Source of the DNA: Shouchella lonarensis | GTDB taxonomy: Bacteria > Bacillota > Bacilli > Bacillales > Bacillaceae_D | Length of the DNA stretch: 64,000 bases | NCBI RefSeq assembly: GCF_900096965.1 | Contig: NZ_FMYM01000002.1 | Coordinates: 124,001-188,000 of the forward strand | Direction of reading: 5' to 3' | In this document: piece after piece, positions 44,689-53,360 of the stretch | Position numbering within the stretch: position 1 is the first letter of the stretch | How the letters are laid out: each line of letters begins with the position of its first letter | Notes under the pieces: generated by a model | Told to the model about the DNA's origin: nothing | Databases searched by the model: none | Seen by the model: only the letters and a program-made list of their open reading frames with translations | Program-made: the position numbers and the translations under genes

Positions 44689-45363
44689 ATGACGATTTTT
44701 AAGTTTTTATTCGGGAAACCGATAGTGGAGCATAAGGTGTACATTTTTATATACATCATGGTGTCTCTTATGTACGTTGGATTTGGTACGCTGTTTGTGG
44801 CATCAGGTTTCCCAAGGCATTTTATCTTAACGTGGGCGCTTGGATTTCCCATTTTTATTAGAATCGAGCATGCGATTGCCAAGATGGTTTATCGTGGTTG
44901 GGTGAATGCATCGAAGAGCCGCTTCAATGTAAAAACAATCGGGGGCGTGTTGGGAGCGGCGTTTCTTAATATGGTAGTCTTTGTGCCGTTTATTTTGTAC
45001 GCTTCCTATTACGCGCCTAATGGCTATTTTGTGATGAACTTGAAGCAGAGCCAAATTGGCAGCACCTATGAATTGTCTGTAGGCATGTTGCGCGGGGAGT
45101 ATGAAACCGATTTCTACATGGGTGTTCACCCTAATCAAGATCCGAACGCCGTTGTACAATCACAATATGAAGCATTCGTTGGAGAAGGTTCTTTTCTTGT
45201 TGAGTTATACAGTAAGAAAAACGGTGATGTAGTATGGACAAAAGAAATTGACCATAACGTCCGAGGTACGATAGAGATTCCAGCAATTGAGGGGACATAT
45301 TATTTTAGATTAATTGCTGAGGGGCCGGCGAAAGATGTAAAGTTTAGGGTTAGGATGGAATAG
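44689..45363 (+). CDS. Unrecognised membrane protein with extracytoplasmic beta domain
   Basis: 224 residues from ATG 44689 (aaaggag upstream; an earlier in-frame start has none). Three membrane helices in the first 105 residues (YIFIYIMVSLMYVGFGTLFVA, FILTWALGFPIFIRIEHAI, GGVLGAAFLNMVVFVPFILYASYY), then a soluble C-terminal part of beta character (FLVELYSKKNGDVVWTKEID, GTYYFRLIAEGPAKDVKFRV) that probably lies outside. No family recognised. Confidence 0.65.
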   Translation: MTIFKFLFGKPIVEHKVYIFIYIMVSLMYVGFGTLFVASGFPRHFILTWALGFPIFIRIEHAIAKMVYRGWVNASKSRFNVKTIGGVLGAAFLNMVVFVPFILYASYYAPNGYFVMNLKQSQIGSTYELSVGMLRGEYETDFYMGVHPNQDPNAVVQSQYEAFVGEGSFLVELYSKKNGDVVWTKEIDHNVRGTIEIPAIEGTYYFRLIAEGPAKDVKFRVRME

Positions 45364-45500
45364 GTTTCCATATGTTTTTGATGATCAGTGCCTAAAAGGT
45401 ATCTTTCCAATGAGATTTCATGTAAAATAGTGGCGTATCATGTATAAAATTGGGACTAGGGAGAGAAGAAAATGAAAAAGATTATGGAAGGATGTTTTTA

Positions 45501-46127
45501 ATGAACACATGGTTAAACATATGGGTACGCCCGCGCCAAGTGATGAAGCAAGAGTTGGAGAAAGCAAGGATTGAAGAGCGTAGGTGGCAACTTTTCTGGA
45601 TCGCTTTTGCGAGTTCTGCATTAGTATTTTTTGTTGATTATGATGAGATGTTTATTCCCGAGTATAGGTATATTATGATATCTACATTAATTTCAGGTCT
45701 TGTGGGCGCCTTGTTTTGGATATTTGTGATTCCGTGGGTATATAAATGGGTTGGTTCATGGCTTGGAGGAAAAGGTAGCGTAGTAGATTTACGAATTGCT
45801 GTTGTGAACAGTTATAACAAGCCGATGTTAATTGTATCTGCTTTGTGTGTACCGTTTATTCTCGTGATAGGAGAAAAATACTTTTTACATCCTCTTTCAC
45901 CTGTTGCATTAGAAGTTACGTACACACCAATGGAAATGATCGTCGCTTTGTTAATAGGGATCATTAATATAGTAGGATTGGTGTGGTCCATCGTAATCAA
46001 TTTACATGGCATTGGTGAAGCGCACCAGTTTTCTGCTTGGAAGTCGTTGTTGATGTGTGTCATTGTGTTTGCGTTTGTTTTGGTGCTCGTATTAGCAATT
46101 GGGTTGCCGCTCGGTTTTTTTAGATAG
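45501..46127 (+). CDS. Yip1-family multi-pass membrane protein
   Basis: 208 residues from ATG 45501 (MNTWLNIWVRPRQVMKQELE), which has ggaagga 8 bases upstream; a longer upstream TTG start is less likely. The 'IWVRPRQVM' beginning followed by five hydrophobic segments is the usual pattern of bacterial Yip1-domain proteins. Function unknown; last of the run of membrane protein genes in the island. Confidence 0.7.
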   Translation: MNTWLNIWVRPRQVMKQELEKARIEERRWQLFWIAFASSALVFFVDYDEMFIPEYRYIMISTLISGLVGALFWIFVIPWVYKWVGSWLGGKGSVVDLRIAVVNSYNKPMLIVSALCVPFILVIGEKYFLHPLSPVALEVTYTPMEMIVALLIGIINIVGLVWSIVINLHGIGEAHQFSAWKSLLMCVIVFAFVLVLVLAIGLPLGFFR

Positions 46128-46172
46128 TATATAGTGGGTGGCAAGAGCCCCGCATATTGAATTAAATCTGAC

Positions 46173-46216
46173 TCTCGTTAAAAATATCTGTATCTTCCCT
46201 TCTAATTTTAACGAGA
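46173..46216. repeat. Inverted repeat upstream of the lipoprotein gene
   Basis: Perfect 11-bp arms TCTCGTTAAAA / TTTTAACGAGA separated by 22 bases, 55 bases before the start of the DUF6612-like lipoprotein gene and beside a TAAAAT/TAATGT stretch. Operator or leader structure. Confidence 0.5.
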
Positions 46217-46270
46217 ATCATGTAAAATAATGTAGAAGTGTATACATAAGATGACGAAAGGGAGAGTGAA

Positions 46271-47782
46271 ATGATGAAATTAAGAAAGATGATGACCGCA
46301 TCACTTGCAGTGGCGTCTTTAATAGCGCTTACGGCGTGTGGTGAGAAGGAGCCGGAAGAAGTTGTGAGGGAAGCAAAGAAAGCGATGTCTGAAGTGAAAG
46401 GCAGTGAGGTTGAAACGGAATTAAAGATAAAAATTGAAGCGGACGGTTACGAGGAAACAGAGGATGCAACATATGAAGCTAAATCGACGGAAAAACGCTC
46501 TCATGACCCACTCATAATGCACCGCGAGCTAACGTTGTATGAAGATGGTGAGGAAGTCCAGCCTGGCGAGCAATATGTGGATGAGGAAGGAGAAATGTAT
46601 GCGCTTGTCCATGATAATTGGATGGTCGGAAGCTGGAATATTAAAGATGATGATCCGATTTTCTCTCTTACTGGGAGCTATGTGAATGGTGATCATGTCG
46701 TCACGCTTTTTCAAGAAGCGCTTGACGAACTCAAAGAAGATGAAGTCGGTTATGCGTATGAAGATGGTATGCATGTGTTGACATTAGATGCTGTTCATAA
46801 GAAATTTGACATCGATCCTAAAAACTATGAAGAAGAGCTACCTTTTATTGCAATGGGTACTGTAGACAGAATTGAAGAATATGATGTGGTTGCGAAGATC
46901 AATGGCAAAACATCGTTACTTGAAGAGGTTACGATTCAGTTAGACTTTGAGACAATAGAAAACTATGACCAACCGATTTCAGCGACATTAAAAGCAAATT
47001 TAAAGTCGGTTGATGATGTAGTTATTGCTATTCCTGAAGAAGTGCAAAATGCAAAAGACGGTATGGCTGATACAATCCTCTCGTTATCAAAAGAGGCGAT
47101 GGCGAGTGTAGAAGGGCTCAATATTGACACAGACTTCTCAATCCAAACCGATATTGACGGCGCGAAAGAGACATCAGGGATGAATATGGGGTTCAATAGT
47201 AGCGGGAGAGCAACCGAGGAACGAGCGCCTTATTCGAAGGCTATGCAGCGAGAAGTAGAAGTTGAATTAGCGGGCGAATCGTTTGCTGGGGATCAATATG
47301 TTACTGAAAGTGGTAATGTGTATATGCTGGATGAGGAATCGAACGAATGGTTATTATTAGCCCAAATGGGTGAGGGAAATGAAGGTCAGATGGCTAATCG
47401 TGACGTTGTCTATCTGGACGAGGAATTTGTATTGGAATTATTGTTACAAATGGCAGATGATGTGGAGTATGACGATCATGGTCGGAGTAACTATGGTTTG
47501 AGCCTCTACAACCCACACGAACTTTCAGCAGAAATGGGAGAAGCTTTTCAAAAAGTCATTGATCCCGGCGCAACGGTGGAGGCTTCTAGGCTGTCTGTAT
47601 CTGTGAATAGTGAGACATTCCTTCCAGAATCAGTGCGTATTTCCGTTGACTGGTCAGGTAGAGAGGAAGGGCTTGATTATGTTGCTCAGATGTCCGCTAG
47701 TAGTTATATCTCTGCTCTTCCTGAAGCCGTGAAAGTAGACATCCCACAAGAATTGTTAGAGGCGGAAGGCGCAGATTTGTAG
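46271..47782 (+). CDS. DUF6612-like lipoprotein with two homologous halves
   Basis: 503 residues. Lipoprotein signal peptide with lipobox LTAC (Cys at about residue 25), so it is anchored outside the membrane. Two LolA/LppX-like halves, each beginning with a stretch of the type VREAKKAMSEVKGSEVETELKIKIE and LSKEAMASVEGLNIDTDFSIQ. Acidic. Proteins of this type are common in Bacilli and are thought to carry lipids or sense the envelope; family name from memory. Start ATG with aaagggag upstream. Confidence 0.75.
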   Translation: MMKLRKMMTASLAVASLIALTACGEKEPEEVVREAKKAMSEVKGSEVETELKIKIEADGYEETEDATYEAKSTEKRSHDPLIMHRELTLYEDGEEVQPGEQYVDEEGEMYALVHDNWMVGSWNIKDDDPIFSLTGSYVNGDHVVTLFQEALDELKEDEVGYAYEDGMHVLTLDAVHKKFDIDPKNYEEELPFIAMGTVDRIEEYDVVAKINGKTSLLEEVTIQLDFETIENYDQPISATLKANLKSVDDVVIAIPEEVQNAKDGMADTILSLSKEAMASVEGLNIDTDFSIQTDIDGAKETSGMNMGFNSSGRATEERAPYSKAMQREVEVELAGESFAGDQYVTESGNVYMLDEESNEWLLLAQMGEGNEGQMANRDVVYLDEEFVLELLLQMADDVEYDDHGRSNYGLSLYNPHELSAEMGEAFQKVIDPGATVEASRLSVSVNSETFLPESVRISVDWSGREEGLDYVAQMSASSYISALPEAVKVDIPQELLEAEGADL

Positions 47783-47836
47783 AAGGAACATTTAAGAAAG
47801 ACGCAAGCCTTATGCGATTGATGTCATGATGTAAGC

Positions 47837-47879
47837 TTAAGAGGCTTGAGTTCTATAGAAATAGACTCAAGCCTCTTAA
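47837..47879. terminator. Bidirectional terminator hairpin
   Basis: Perfect 15-bp arms TTAAGAGGCTTGAGT / ACTCAAGCCTCTTAA with inner pairing TCTAT/ATAGA, between the convergent lipoprotein gene and tagH. Confidence 0.85.
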
Positions 47880-47900
47880 ACGTTGCTCACGATTATTTGC

Positions 47901-48908
47901 TTAACGTCGCGAACCGTTCTCCAATTGACTCGTTTCAACGTCTTTGTTTTGTTTTGTGTCCTGATCATTGTTCTCACCTAAAGCCGCCATAAGCGAAGGA
48001 ACAACCAAAAAGTAACTGGCGACTAAAAAAGCGGTCAAACACACTCCAAGTTGTCCCCAGAAAACAAGAGAAGATTTATTTTTCTTATGTTGTGCGACCG
48101 CAGGGGCGTCTTCAAAAATTGCTCGTTCCTCACGTAGCTGTTGTTTATGGGTATCCTTTTCCTCTTTTGACAGCTGATTAAACCATTTAATATAGTCTTC
48201 ATATTCTTTTACGACAGCAGTTTTCTCCCCAAAAGAACGTACTTCTCCATTATGAAGCCATAGCACACGGTCAGAGATGTTTTTAATTTCACCGATAGAG
48301 TGGCTAATAAAGATAATTGTCTTATTCTGTGCTTTAAATTCGTCTATTTTGTCACGGCATTTTTGATAGAAGGTTCTATCACCGACAGACAGTGCTTCAT
48401 CAACGATCAAAATATCTGGATTCGTGTGCGCAGAGATTGCAAAACCAAGGCGAGACTTCATCCCTGAAGAATAGCTTTTGACAGGTTGGTCGATGAAATC
48501 ACCGATGTCAGCAAAAGCAGCAATTTTTGGGATGAGTTCGGTAATGCCTTTTTTACTAAAACCGTGCATTAAGCATTTTAACTCAATGTTGTCATAACCA
48601 CTTAAATTGTTGTTTAAGCCAACATTAATAGCGATAAGCGATGTTTCCCCGTGAATATTCATTTCACCGGTGGTGGGTGGAATCACACTTGCTAAAATAT
48701 TTGAGATGGTCGATTTTCCCGAGCCATTAATGCCCACAACACCAATAGTTTCTCCCTCAAAAATGTCGAGAGAAACGTTTTTTAAAGCATAAAAGTCTCT
48801 TTGATCTTTAAGTTTTTTAGGTGTAAACATCGTCTTGAGCTTTTCTGCGTTCGTCCGGTACAGCGTATATTTTTTAGAAACGTTTCTGAGTTGAACCTTT
48901 GTTTTCAT
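47901..48908 (-). CDS. tagH: Teichoic acid exporter ATP-binding protein TagH
   Basis: ABC ATPase that with TagG exports wall teichoic acid or a similar glycopolymer. 335 residues. Walker A GINGSGKST near 60-67, signature YSSGMKSRLGFAIS, Walker B ILIVDEALSVGD. After the ATPase there is a polar stretch and one C-terminal membrane helix (SLVFWGQLGVCLTAFLVASYFLVV), as in TagH; the extracellular part is short here compared with B. subtilis TagH. Twelve bases downstream of tagG. Confidence 0.93.
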   Translation of the reverse strand: MKTKVQLRNVSKKYTLYRTNAEKLKTMFTPKKLKDQRDFYALKNVSLDIFEGETIGVVGINGSGKSTISNILASVIPPTTGEMNIHGETSLIAINVGLNNNLSGYDNIELKCLMHGFSKKGITELIPKIAAFADIGDFIDQPVKSYSSGMKSRLGFAISAHTNPDILIVDEALSVGDRTFYQKCRDKIDEFKAQNKTIIFISHSIGEIKNISDRVLWLHNGEVRSFGEKTAVVKEYEDYIKWFNQLSKEEKDTHKQQLREERAIFEDAPAVAQHKKNKSSLVFWGQLGVCLTAFLVASYFLVVPSLMAALGENNDQDTKQNKDVETSQLENGSRR

Positions 48909-48920
48909 GAAGACACTTCC

Positions 48921-49733
48921 TTATAAATAGTCCACAAAACTATTTTTGAATTTCAAATGAACATGGGTGCCGATAAAAGCGAGCACAAGGATGCCTGTCC
49001 AAAAGAAGGCCATATATGAGAGGTCAGAAAAAAACCAAGCGCGGCCAATAAAAGTATCACGAAACCCCTCTAGAAGATAGAAGAAAGGGTTTAAATGTAA
49101 GAATGGCAATAACCATTCAGCCTTCTCAGCCATCGTAGTCGGCACCCAAATGATCGGTGTTAAAAAAAACAGCATCCGCATTCCTGCCTCTAACAACTGA
49201 TAATAATCACGAACAACCGTCGAGAGTGTTGCGCTCAGAAGTGAAAAGACGTATAAGAAAGCATAGAGACAGAGTAAATAATAAGGTAGTTGTAATAAAT
49301 ACCAACCAGAAAAGATTGAATAGATGCCAAGGAAAATAGCGAGTATGGCTAGCATGACAACAAAGCTAAGAGAATTACCGACAATGACAATGGATGGTAA
49401 TACACTGACAGGGAATTTCATTTTAGAAACCATCCATATTTTCCGATGGATGCTGTTTGCCCCTTGTAAGATCGTTGGTCTAAGAAAAAACCACGGAATG
49501 AATCCGCATAAGAACCAAATAAAGTACGGCGTACCATCAATTGGTTGACCACCACGAATACCTAGACCAAAAATAATGAAAAACACGCTTGCTTGCATGA
49601 CTGGATTAAAAAATTGCCACAAGCCACCTAAATAGTGCATTTGGAATTTACTCCGTTGCTCAAACACAGCAAGTCGGAAAATCAAGTGTCTGTACGTGTA
49701 TTGTTCTTTCAGTAGTTGTAATATTGCTCGCAT
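48921..49733 (-). CDS. tagG: Teichoic acid exporter permease TagG
   Basis: ABC-2-type permease, 270 residues, six membrane helices, with the hallmark N terminus YRHLIFRLAVFEQRSKFQMHY in sections and the stretch NPFFYLLEGFRDTFIG. Start ATG 49733 chosen: gaggag lies 10 bases upstream, whereas an in-frame GTG at 49751 overlaps that site. An extended -10 promoter lies 40 bases upstream. The next genes, on the other strand, make dTDP-rhamnose, a possible building block of the exported polymer. Confidence 0.93.
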   Translation of the reverse strand: MRAILQLLKEQYTYRHLIFRLAVFEQRSKFQMHYLGGLWQFFNPVMQASVFFIIFGLGIRGGQPIDGTPYFIWFLCGFIPWFFLRPTILQGANSIHRKIWMVSKMKFPVSVLPSIVIVGNSLSFVVMLAILAIFLGIYSIFSGWYLLQLPYYLLCLYAFLYVFSLLSATLSTVVRDYYQLLEAGMRMLFFLTPIIWVPTTMAEKAEWLLPFLHLNPFFYLLEGFRDTFIGRAWFFSDLSYMAFFWTGILVLAFIGTHVHLKFKNSFVDYL

Positions 49734-49771
49734 CTGATTAAGGCTCCTCACAAAAAAATCGTTCAGATGTC

Positions 49772-49780
49772 ATTATAGCA
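49772..49780 (-). promoter_or_regulatory. Extended -10 promoter of tagGH
   Basis: On the minus strand TGCTATAAT, a perfect extended -10; no good -35. The 346-base gap to rfbA also holds the palindrome at 49945-49968 and no convincing gene. Confidence 0.6.
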
Positions 49781-49944
49781 TTTTTTTTCGCGCTGTGCAT
49801 GGAGAGATTTTTTACGGATGAAACAGTGTGGTTTATCCTTACTTTGTTTAAGCGGCATTTTAGTCGTCTACATGCTCGCCTCACTTGTTGTATATCGCAA
49901 GCATGGAGTGGCTTAATAGCAAGATTTTTTAGACTTATAAAGAC

Positions 49945-49968
49945 AGTGCCTTGTGATCACGAGGCACT
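49945..49968. promoter_or_regulatory. 24-bp near-perfect palindrome in the tagG-rfbA gap
   Basis: AGTGCCT-T-GTGATCAC-G-AGGCACT: only one mismatched pair and no loop, so it looks more like a protein-binding site than a hairpin. Lies between the divergent tagGH and rfbACBD units. Confidence 0.45.
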
Positions 49969-50079
49969 TGTCGCGGTTTGGATGTGTAAAAAAGGAAAAG
50001 ATTTTATTACGTGGGCATACACTTCGTAGTGAAACAGAAAATACGTAATAAAGTCTATCTTAGAAAGGTGTGGATTGTC

Positions 50080-50952
50080 ATGCGTGGGATCATTTTAGCG
50101 GGCGGGTATGGTACACGGCTTTATCCGCTAACGGAAGTGACGTCAAAGCACTTGCTCCCCGTGTACGACAAACCGCTCATTTATTACCCATTATCGGTGT
50201 TAATGCTTGCTGGGATTACAGATATTCTCATTATTTCTACGCCGGCGCATATGCATCAGTATGAGCAAGTGTTAGGAGACGGCAAGAAGTTAGGAATTAA
50301 ATTGCATTATATGAAGCAAGAAAAACCAGAGGGAATTGCGCAAGCCTTTTTGCTTGCCGAATCATTTATTGGTTCAGAAGATGTGGGGCTCATTCTAGGT
50401 GACAATATTTTTTACGGTCAAGGATTACCAAGAATGATCAAGCAAGCCATTAATGATCATCAAGGGGCAACTTTGTTTTGTTATGAGGTAAATGACCCGG
50501 CGCGCTTTGGCGTGCTTACTTTTTCTAATGATGGATCGGTACAGGCGATTGATGAAAAACCAGCATACCCAAACTCAAACTGGGCGGTAACGGGGCTGTA
50601 TATATATGATGCAGACGTTGTACAAATGGCAAAGACATTGACACCTTCAGCTCGGGGGGAGCTTGAAATAACGGATATTAACAATGCTTATTTGCGAGAT
50701 GGTCGCTTGCGTGTCGTAAAGATTGGGCGAGGCAGTGCTTGGTTTGATACAGGCACACCACAATCGATGCTTTCAGCGGCAGTTTTCATGGAGATGATTG
50801 AGCAGCGTCAATGTGTGAAAGTGGGCTGTATTGAGGAAGTTGCATTTCGGATGGGATATATTTCAAAAGCTGAATTACTAAAGTTAGCTGAACCCCTCAA
50901 AGATCGTGTATATGGCCAGTATTTGTTGCGTGTAGCGACCGAGGAGGCATAG
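50080..50952 (+). CDS. rfbA: Glucose-1-phosphate thymidylyltransferase RfbA
   Basis: First step of dTDP-L-rhamnose synthesis: dTTP + glucose-1-phosphate to dTDP-glucose. 290 residues from ATG 50080 (MRGIILAGGYGTRLYPLTEVTSKHL split over the nucleotide loop) with agaaaggtg upstream; an in-frame upstream start at 50011 has no site. Conserved GDNIFYG, RFGVL and EITDINNAYL stretches. First gene of an rfbACBD operon with very short or overlapping junctions. Confidence 0.95.
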   Translation: MRGIILAGGYGTRLYPLTEVTSKHLLPVYDKPLIYYPLSVLMLAGITDILIISTPAHMHQYEQVLGDGKKLGIKLHYMKQEKPEGIAQAFLLAESFIGSEDVGLILGDNIFYGQGLPRMIKQAINDHQGATLFCYEVNDPARFGVLTFSNDGSVQAIDEKPAYPNSNWAVTGLYIYDADVVQMAKTLTPSARGELEITDINNAYLRDGRLRVVKIGRGSAWFDTGTPQSMLSAAVFMEMIEQRQCVKVGCIEEVAFRMGYISKAELLKLAEPLKDRVYGQYLLRVATEEA

Positions 50953-50955
50953 ACG

Positions 50956-51516
50956 TTGAAAAAAACAACGTTGCCGCTTTGTGATGTACTTTTATTGACA
51001 CCAAAAGTGCATCGGGATGAGCGTGGCGCATTTGTAGAAACCTATCATCGAGAACAATTTGTTTCGTTAGGAGTGACAGCGCATTTCATTCAAGATAACC
51101 AATCCTGTTCAAAAATCGCCGGGACGTTGCGCGGGCTCCATTATCAATTGCCACCATATAGTCAAACAAAAGTGGTTCGTTGTGTGTATGGGGAAGTGTA
51201 TGATGTTGTTGTTGACATTCGACCATCCTCTCCAACATATGGAAATTGGGTTGGCGTAAATCTTTGTGCCAAAGTTGGACAACAAATCGTTGTGCCAAAA
51301 GGGTGTGCGCATGGATTTTGTACGCTGACAGATGGTGCGATTGTGGCTTACAAAGTCGACCAGCCGTATGCGCCAGCGTATGAGCGAGGGATTCGTTGGA
51401 ATGATACGTCACTTGCAATAGACTGGCCTGATCATACGCCAACTTTATCAGAAAAAGATCGTGCGCTTCCTTCATTTATAGAGGCGGCAAAAGAATTTGG
51501 GGGTGAACATGAGTGA
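50956..51516 (+). CDS. rfbC: dTDP-4-dehydrorhamnose 3,5-epimerase RfbC
   Basis: Third enzyme of the pathway; cupin-fold epimerase, 186 residues. Catalytic HYQLPPYSQTK region (LRGLHYQLP) and YDVVVDIR are present, with PKGCAHGFCTL at the active site. TTG start three bases after rfbA, with gaggagg at the end of rfbA as ribosome binding site. Overlaps rfbB by four bases (GTGA). Confidence 0.95.
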   Translation: MKKTTLPLCDVLLLTPKVHRDERGAFVETYHREQFVSLGVTAHFIQDNQSCSKIAGTLRGLHYQLPPYSQTKVVRCVYGEVYDVVVDIRPSSPTYGNWVGVNLCAKVGQQIVVPKGCAHGFCTLTDGAIVAYKVDQPYAPAYERGIRWNDTSLAIDWPDHTPTLSEKDRALPSFIEAAKEFGGEHE

Positions 51517-52508
51517 AATTATTAGTGACAGGTGGAGCAGGATTTATTGGACGCAATTTTATTCATTATATGATGGCGCGTTATCCTGAAAAAAGCATTG
51601 TCAATGTTGACAAGTTGACGTATGCGGGGAGTGGAGATCCGTTTGTCGGTGTTGACAATCCAAACTATACGTTTGTGAATGCGGATGTGTGTGATCGTGA
51701 GGCGATCGAAGCGCTCGTGGCGTCACATCAGATTGAAGCCATTGTACATTTTGCAGCAGAGACACATGTCGATCGGAGTATTATGACACCAAATATTTTT
51801 GTGAAGACAAACATTGAAGGGACGCAAGTATTGTTAGATGTGGCTAAGGCATATGGAGTACAACGGTATGTACAAGTATCAACGGATGAAGTATATGGGA
51901 CACTTGGGGAGACAGGGATATTTACAGAGGATACCCCACTCGCACCGAACAGTCCGTATGCGGCGAGTAAAGCTAGCGCTGACTTACTTGTACGGGCGTA
52001 CTATGAAACGTATGGGCTTAATGCGAGCATTACGCGATGTGGCAATAATTATGGACCGTATCAGTTCCCAGAGAAATTAATTCCACTCATGATTGTGCAT
52101 GCATTGACGGGACGATCGCTCCCCATTTATGGTGATGGGGCGTATGTGCGTGATTGGATTCATGTAGAAGACCATTGCGCGGCAATTGACCTCGTGTTAC
52201 ATGAGGGAAAAAAAGGTGAAGTGTACAACATTGGTGGACATGAAGAACGGACGAACAATGACATTGTCAAGCAAATTGTTAATGCACTACGTGTATCTCC
52301 TTCGCTCATTCGATATGTGGGTGATAGACCGGGACATGACCGGCGTTATGCAGTCGATGCGACAAAGTTAAAAAGTACACTCGGGTGGCGACCGAAATAC
52401 ACATTTGAAGAAGGGTTGGCACAGACAATGACATGGTATCAAACACACCGTGATTGGTGGGAGCGATTACATGTGGAGGAAGTCGGACCGTCATGTGATT
52501 GGCAATGA
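51513..52508 (+). CDS. rfbB: dTDP-glucose 4,6-dehydratase RfbB
   Basis: Second enzyme of the pathway, NAD-dependent SDR, 331 residues. GGAGFIGRNFIHY nucleotide motif, STDEVYG, and the YAASKASAD motif with the catalytic Tyr and Lys. GTG start overlapping the rfbC stop (GTGA), and an ATGA overlap with rfbD at its end, so the whole operon is translationally coupled. Confidence 0.95.
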   Translation: MKLLVTGGAGFIGRNFIHYMMARYPEKSIVNVDKLTYAGSGDPFVGVDNPNYTFVNADVCDREAIEALVASHQIEAIVHFAAETHVDRSIMTPNIFVKTNIEGTQVLLDVAKAYGVQRYVQVSTDEVYGTLGETGIFTEDTPLAPNSPYAASKASADLLVRAYYETYGLNASITRCGNNYGPYQFPEKLIPLMIVHALTGRSLPIYGDGAYVRDWIHVEDHCAAIDLVLHEGKKGEVYNIGGHEERTNNDIVKQIVNALRVSPSLIRYVGDRPGHDRRYAVDATKLKSTLGWRPKYTFEEGLAQTMTWYQTHRDWWERLHVEEVGPSCDWQ

Positions 52509-53347
52509 AGGTCGTTATAACGGGTGCGGGTGGACAACTCGGACTAGAAATGATTGCTGTATTTCGTGCAGCGGAGATAGAGGTGTGTGGCTATCCGCGG
52601 GAAGTGCTTGATATTACCGATGAACAACAAGTTCGCACTGTGTTTTTTCGCGAACGTCCGAATGTCATTATTCATTGTGCGGCTTATACGCATGTGGATG
52701 ATGCCGAAAAAAATGCGGCGCGCGCTTTTCTTGTAAATGAGATGGGGACGCGCTACATAGCAAAAGCAGCGGAAGCATTACAGGCAAAGCTCGTTTATAT
52801 GAGCACGGACTTTGTATTCAATGGCAAGTTGACAAGACCGTTGGTTGAGGAAGACAAACCAGATCCACAAAACGTATATGGACAATCAAAACTAGCTGGA
52901 GAGGTCATGGTACACGCGTGTCACTCTCGCTTTTTTATTGTGCGGACATCATGGTTGTTTGGGCGTTTTGGGAGTAACTTTGTAAAAACGATGTTGCGTA
53001 CGATGAGAACGGAACAGACGTTACATGTAGTAACGGATCAAATTGGTTCGCCTAGCTACACGCTAGATGTGGCGGAAATGGTGTTACGGCTTGTAAAGAC
53101 GGAGTATTACGGTGTTTATCATCTTTCAAACCACGGCGCATGTACCAAATATGCGTTTTGTGAGGAGATGTTTAAAAACATAAGGGGAAACGTAGTGATT
53201 CGTGCGTGCACAAAAACACAATGGCCGATTGTTACAGTTCGGCCAGCTTATACGGCTTTTGCCCATGAGGCATTGCGAAAACGTGGATTTCCGAAGATGA
53301 GAAGTTGGCAAGCAGCATTGCAACATTTTTTAGCGGAGGAAATGTAG
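52505..53347 (+). CDS. rfbD: dTDP-4-dehydrorhamnose reductase RfbD
   Basis: Last step, reduction to dTDP-L-rhamnose. 280 residues from ATG 52505, which overlaps the rfbB stop as ATGA; a TTG six bases earlier lacks a ribosome binding site. GAGGQLG nucleotide motif, STDFVFNG, and YGQSKLAGE with catalytic Tyr/Lys. The rhamnose may go into a wall glycopolymer or exopolysaccharide; no glycosyltransferase is present in the window. Confidence 0.95.
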   Translation: MKVVITGAGGQLGLEMIAVFRAAEIEVCGYPREVLDITDEQQVRTVFFRERPNVIIHCAAYTHVDDAEKNAARAFLVNEMGTRYIAKAAEALQAKLVYMSTDFVFNGKLTRPLVEEDKPDPQNVYGQSKLAGEVMVHACHSRFFIVRTSWLFGRFGSNFVKTMLRTMRTEQTLHVVTDQIGSPSYTLDVAEMVLRLVKTEYYGVYHLSNHGACTKYAFCEEMFKNIRGNVVIRACTKTQWPIVTVRPAYTAFAHEALRKRGFPKMRSWQAALQHFLAEEM

Positions 53348-53360
53348 TGCCCCTCCGCTA
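53331..53360. terminator. Hairpin spanning both convergent stop codons
   Basis: Perfect 9-bp arms TAGCGGAGG / CCTCCGCTA include the last codons of rfbD and the end of the convergent gene. No T-run downstream on either strand. Confidence 0.5.

Noticed and set aside
49799-50029. 76-codon ORF in the tagG-rfbA gap
   Set aside because: No ribosome binding site, composition unlike the neighbouring proteins, and it crosses the 24-bp palindrome; considered chance.
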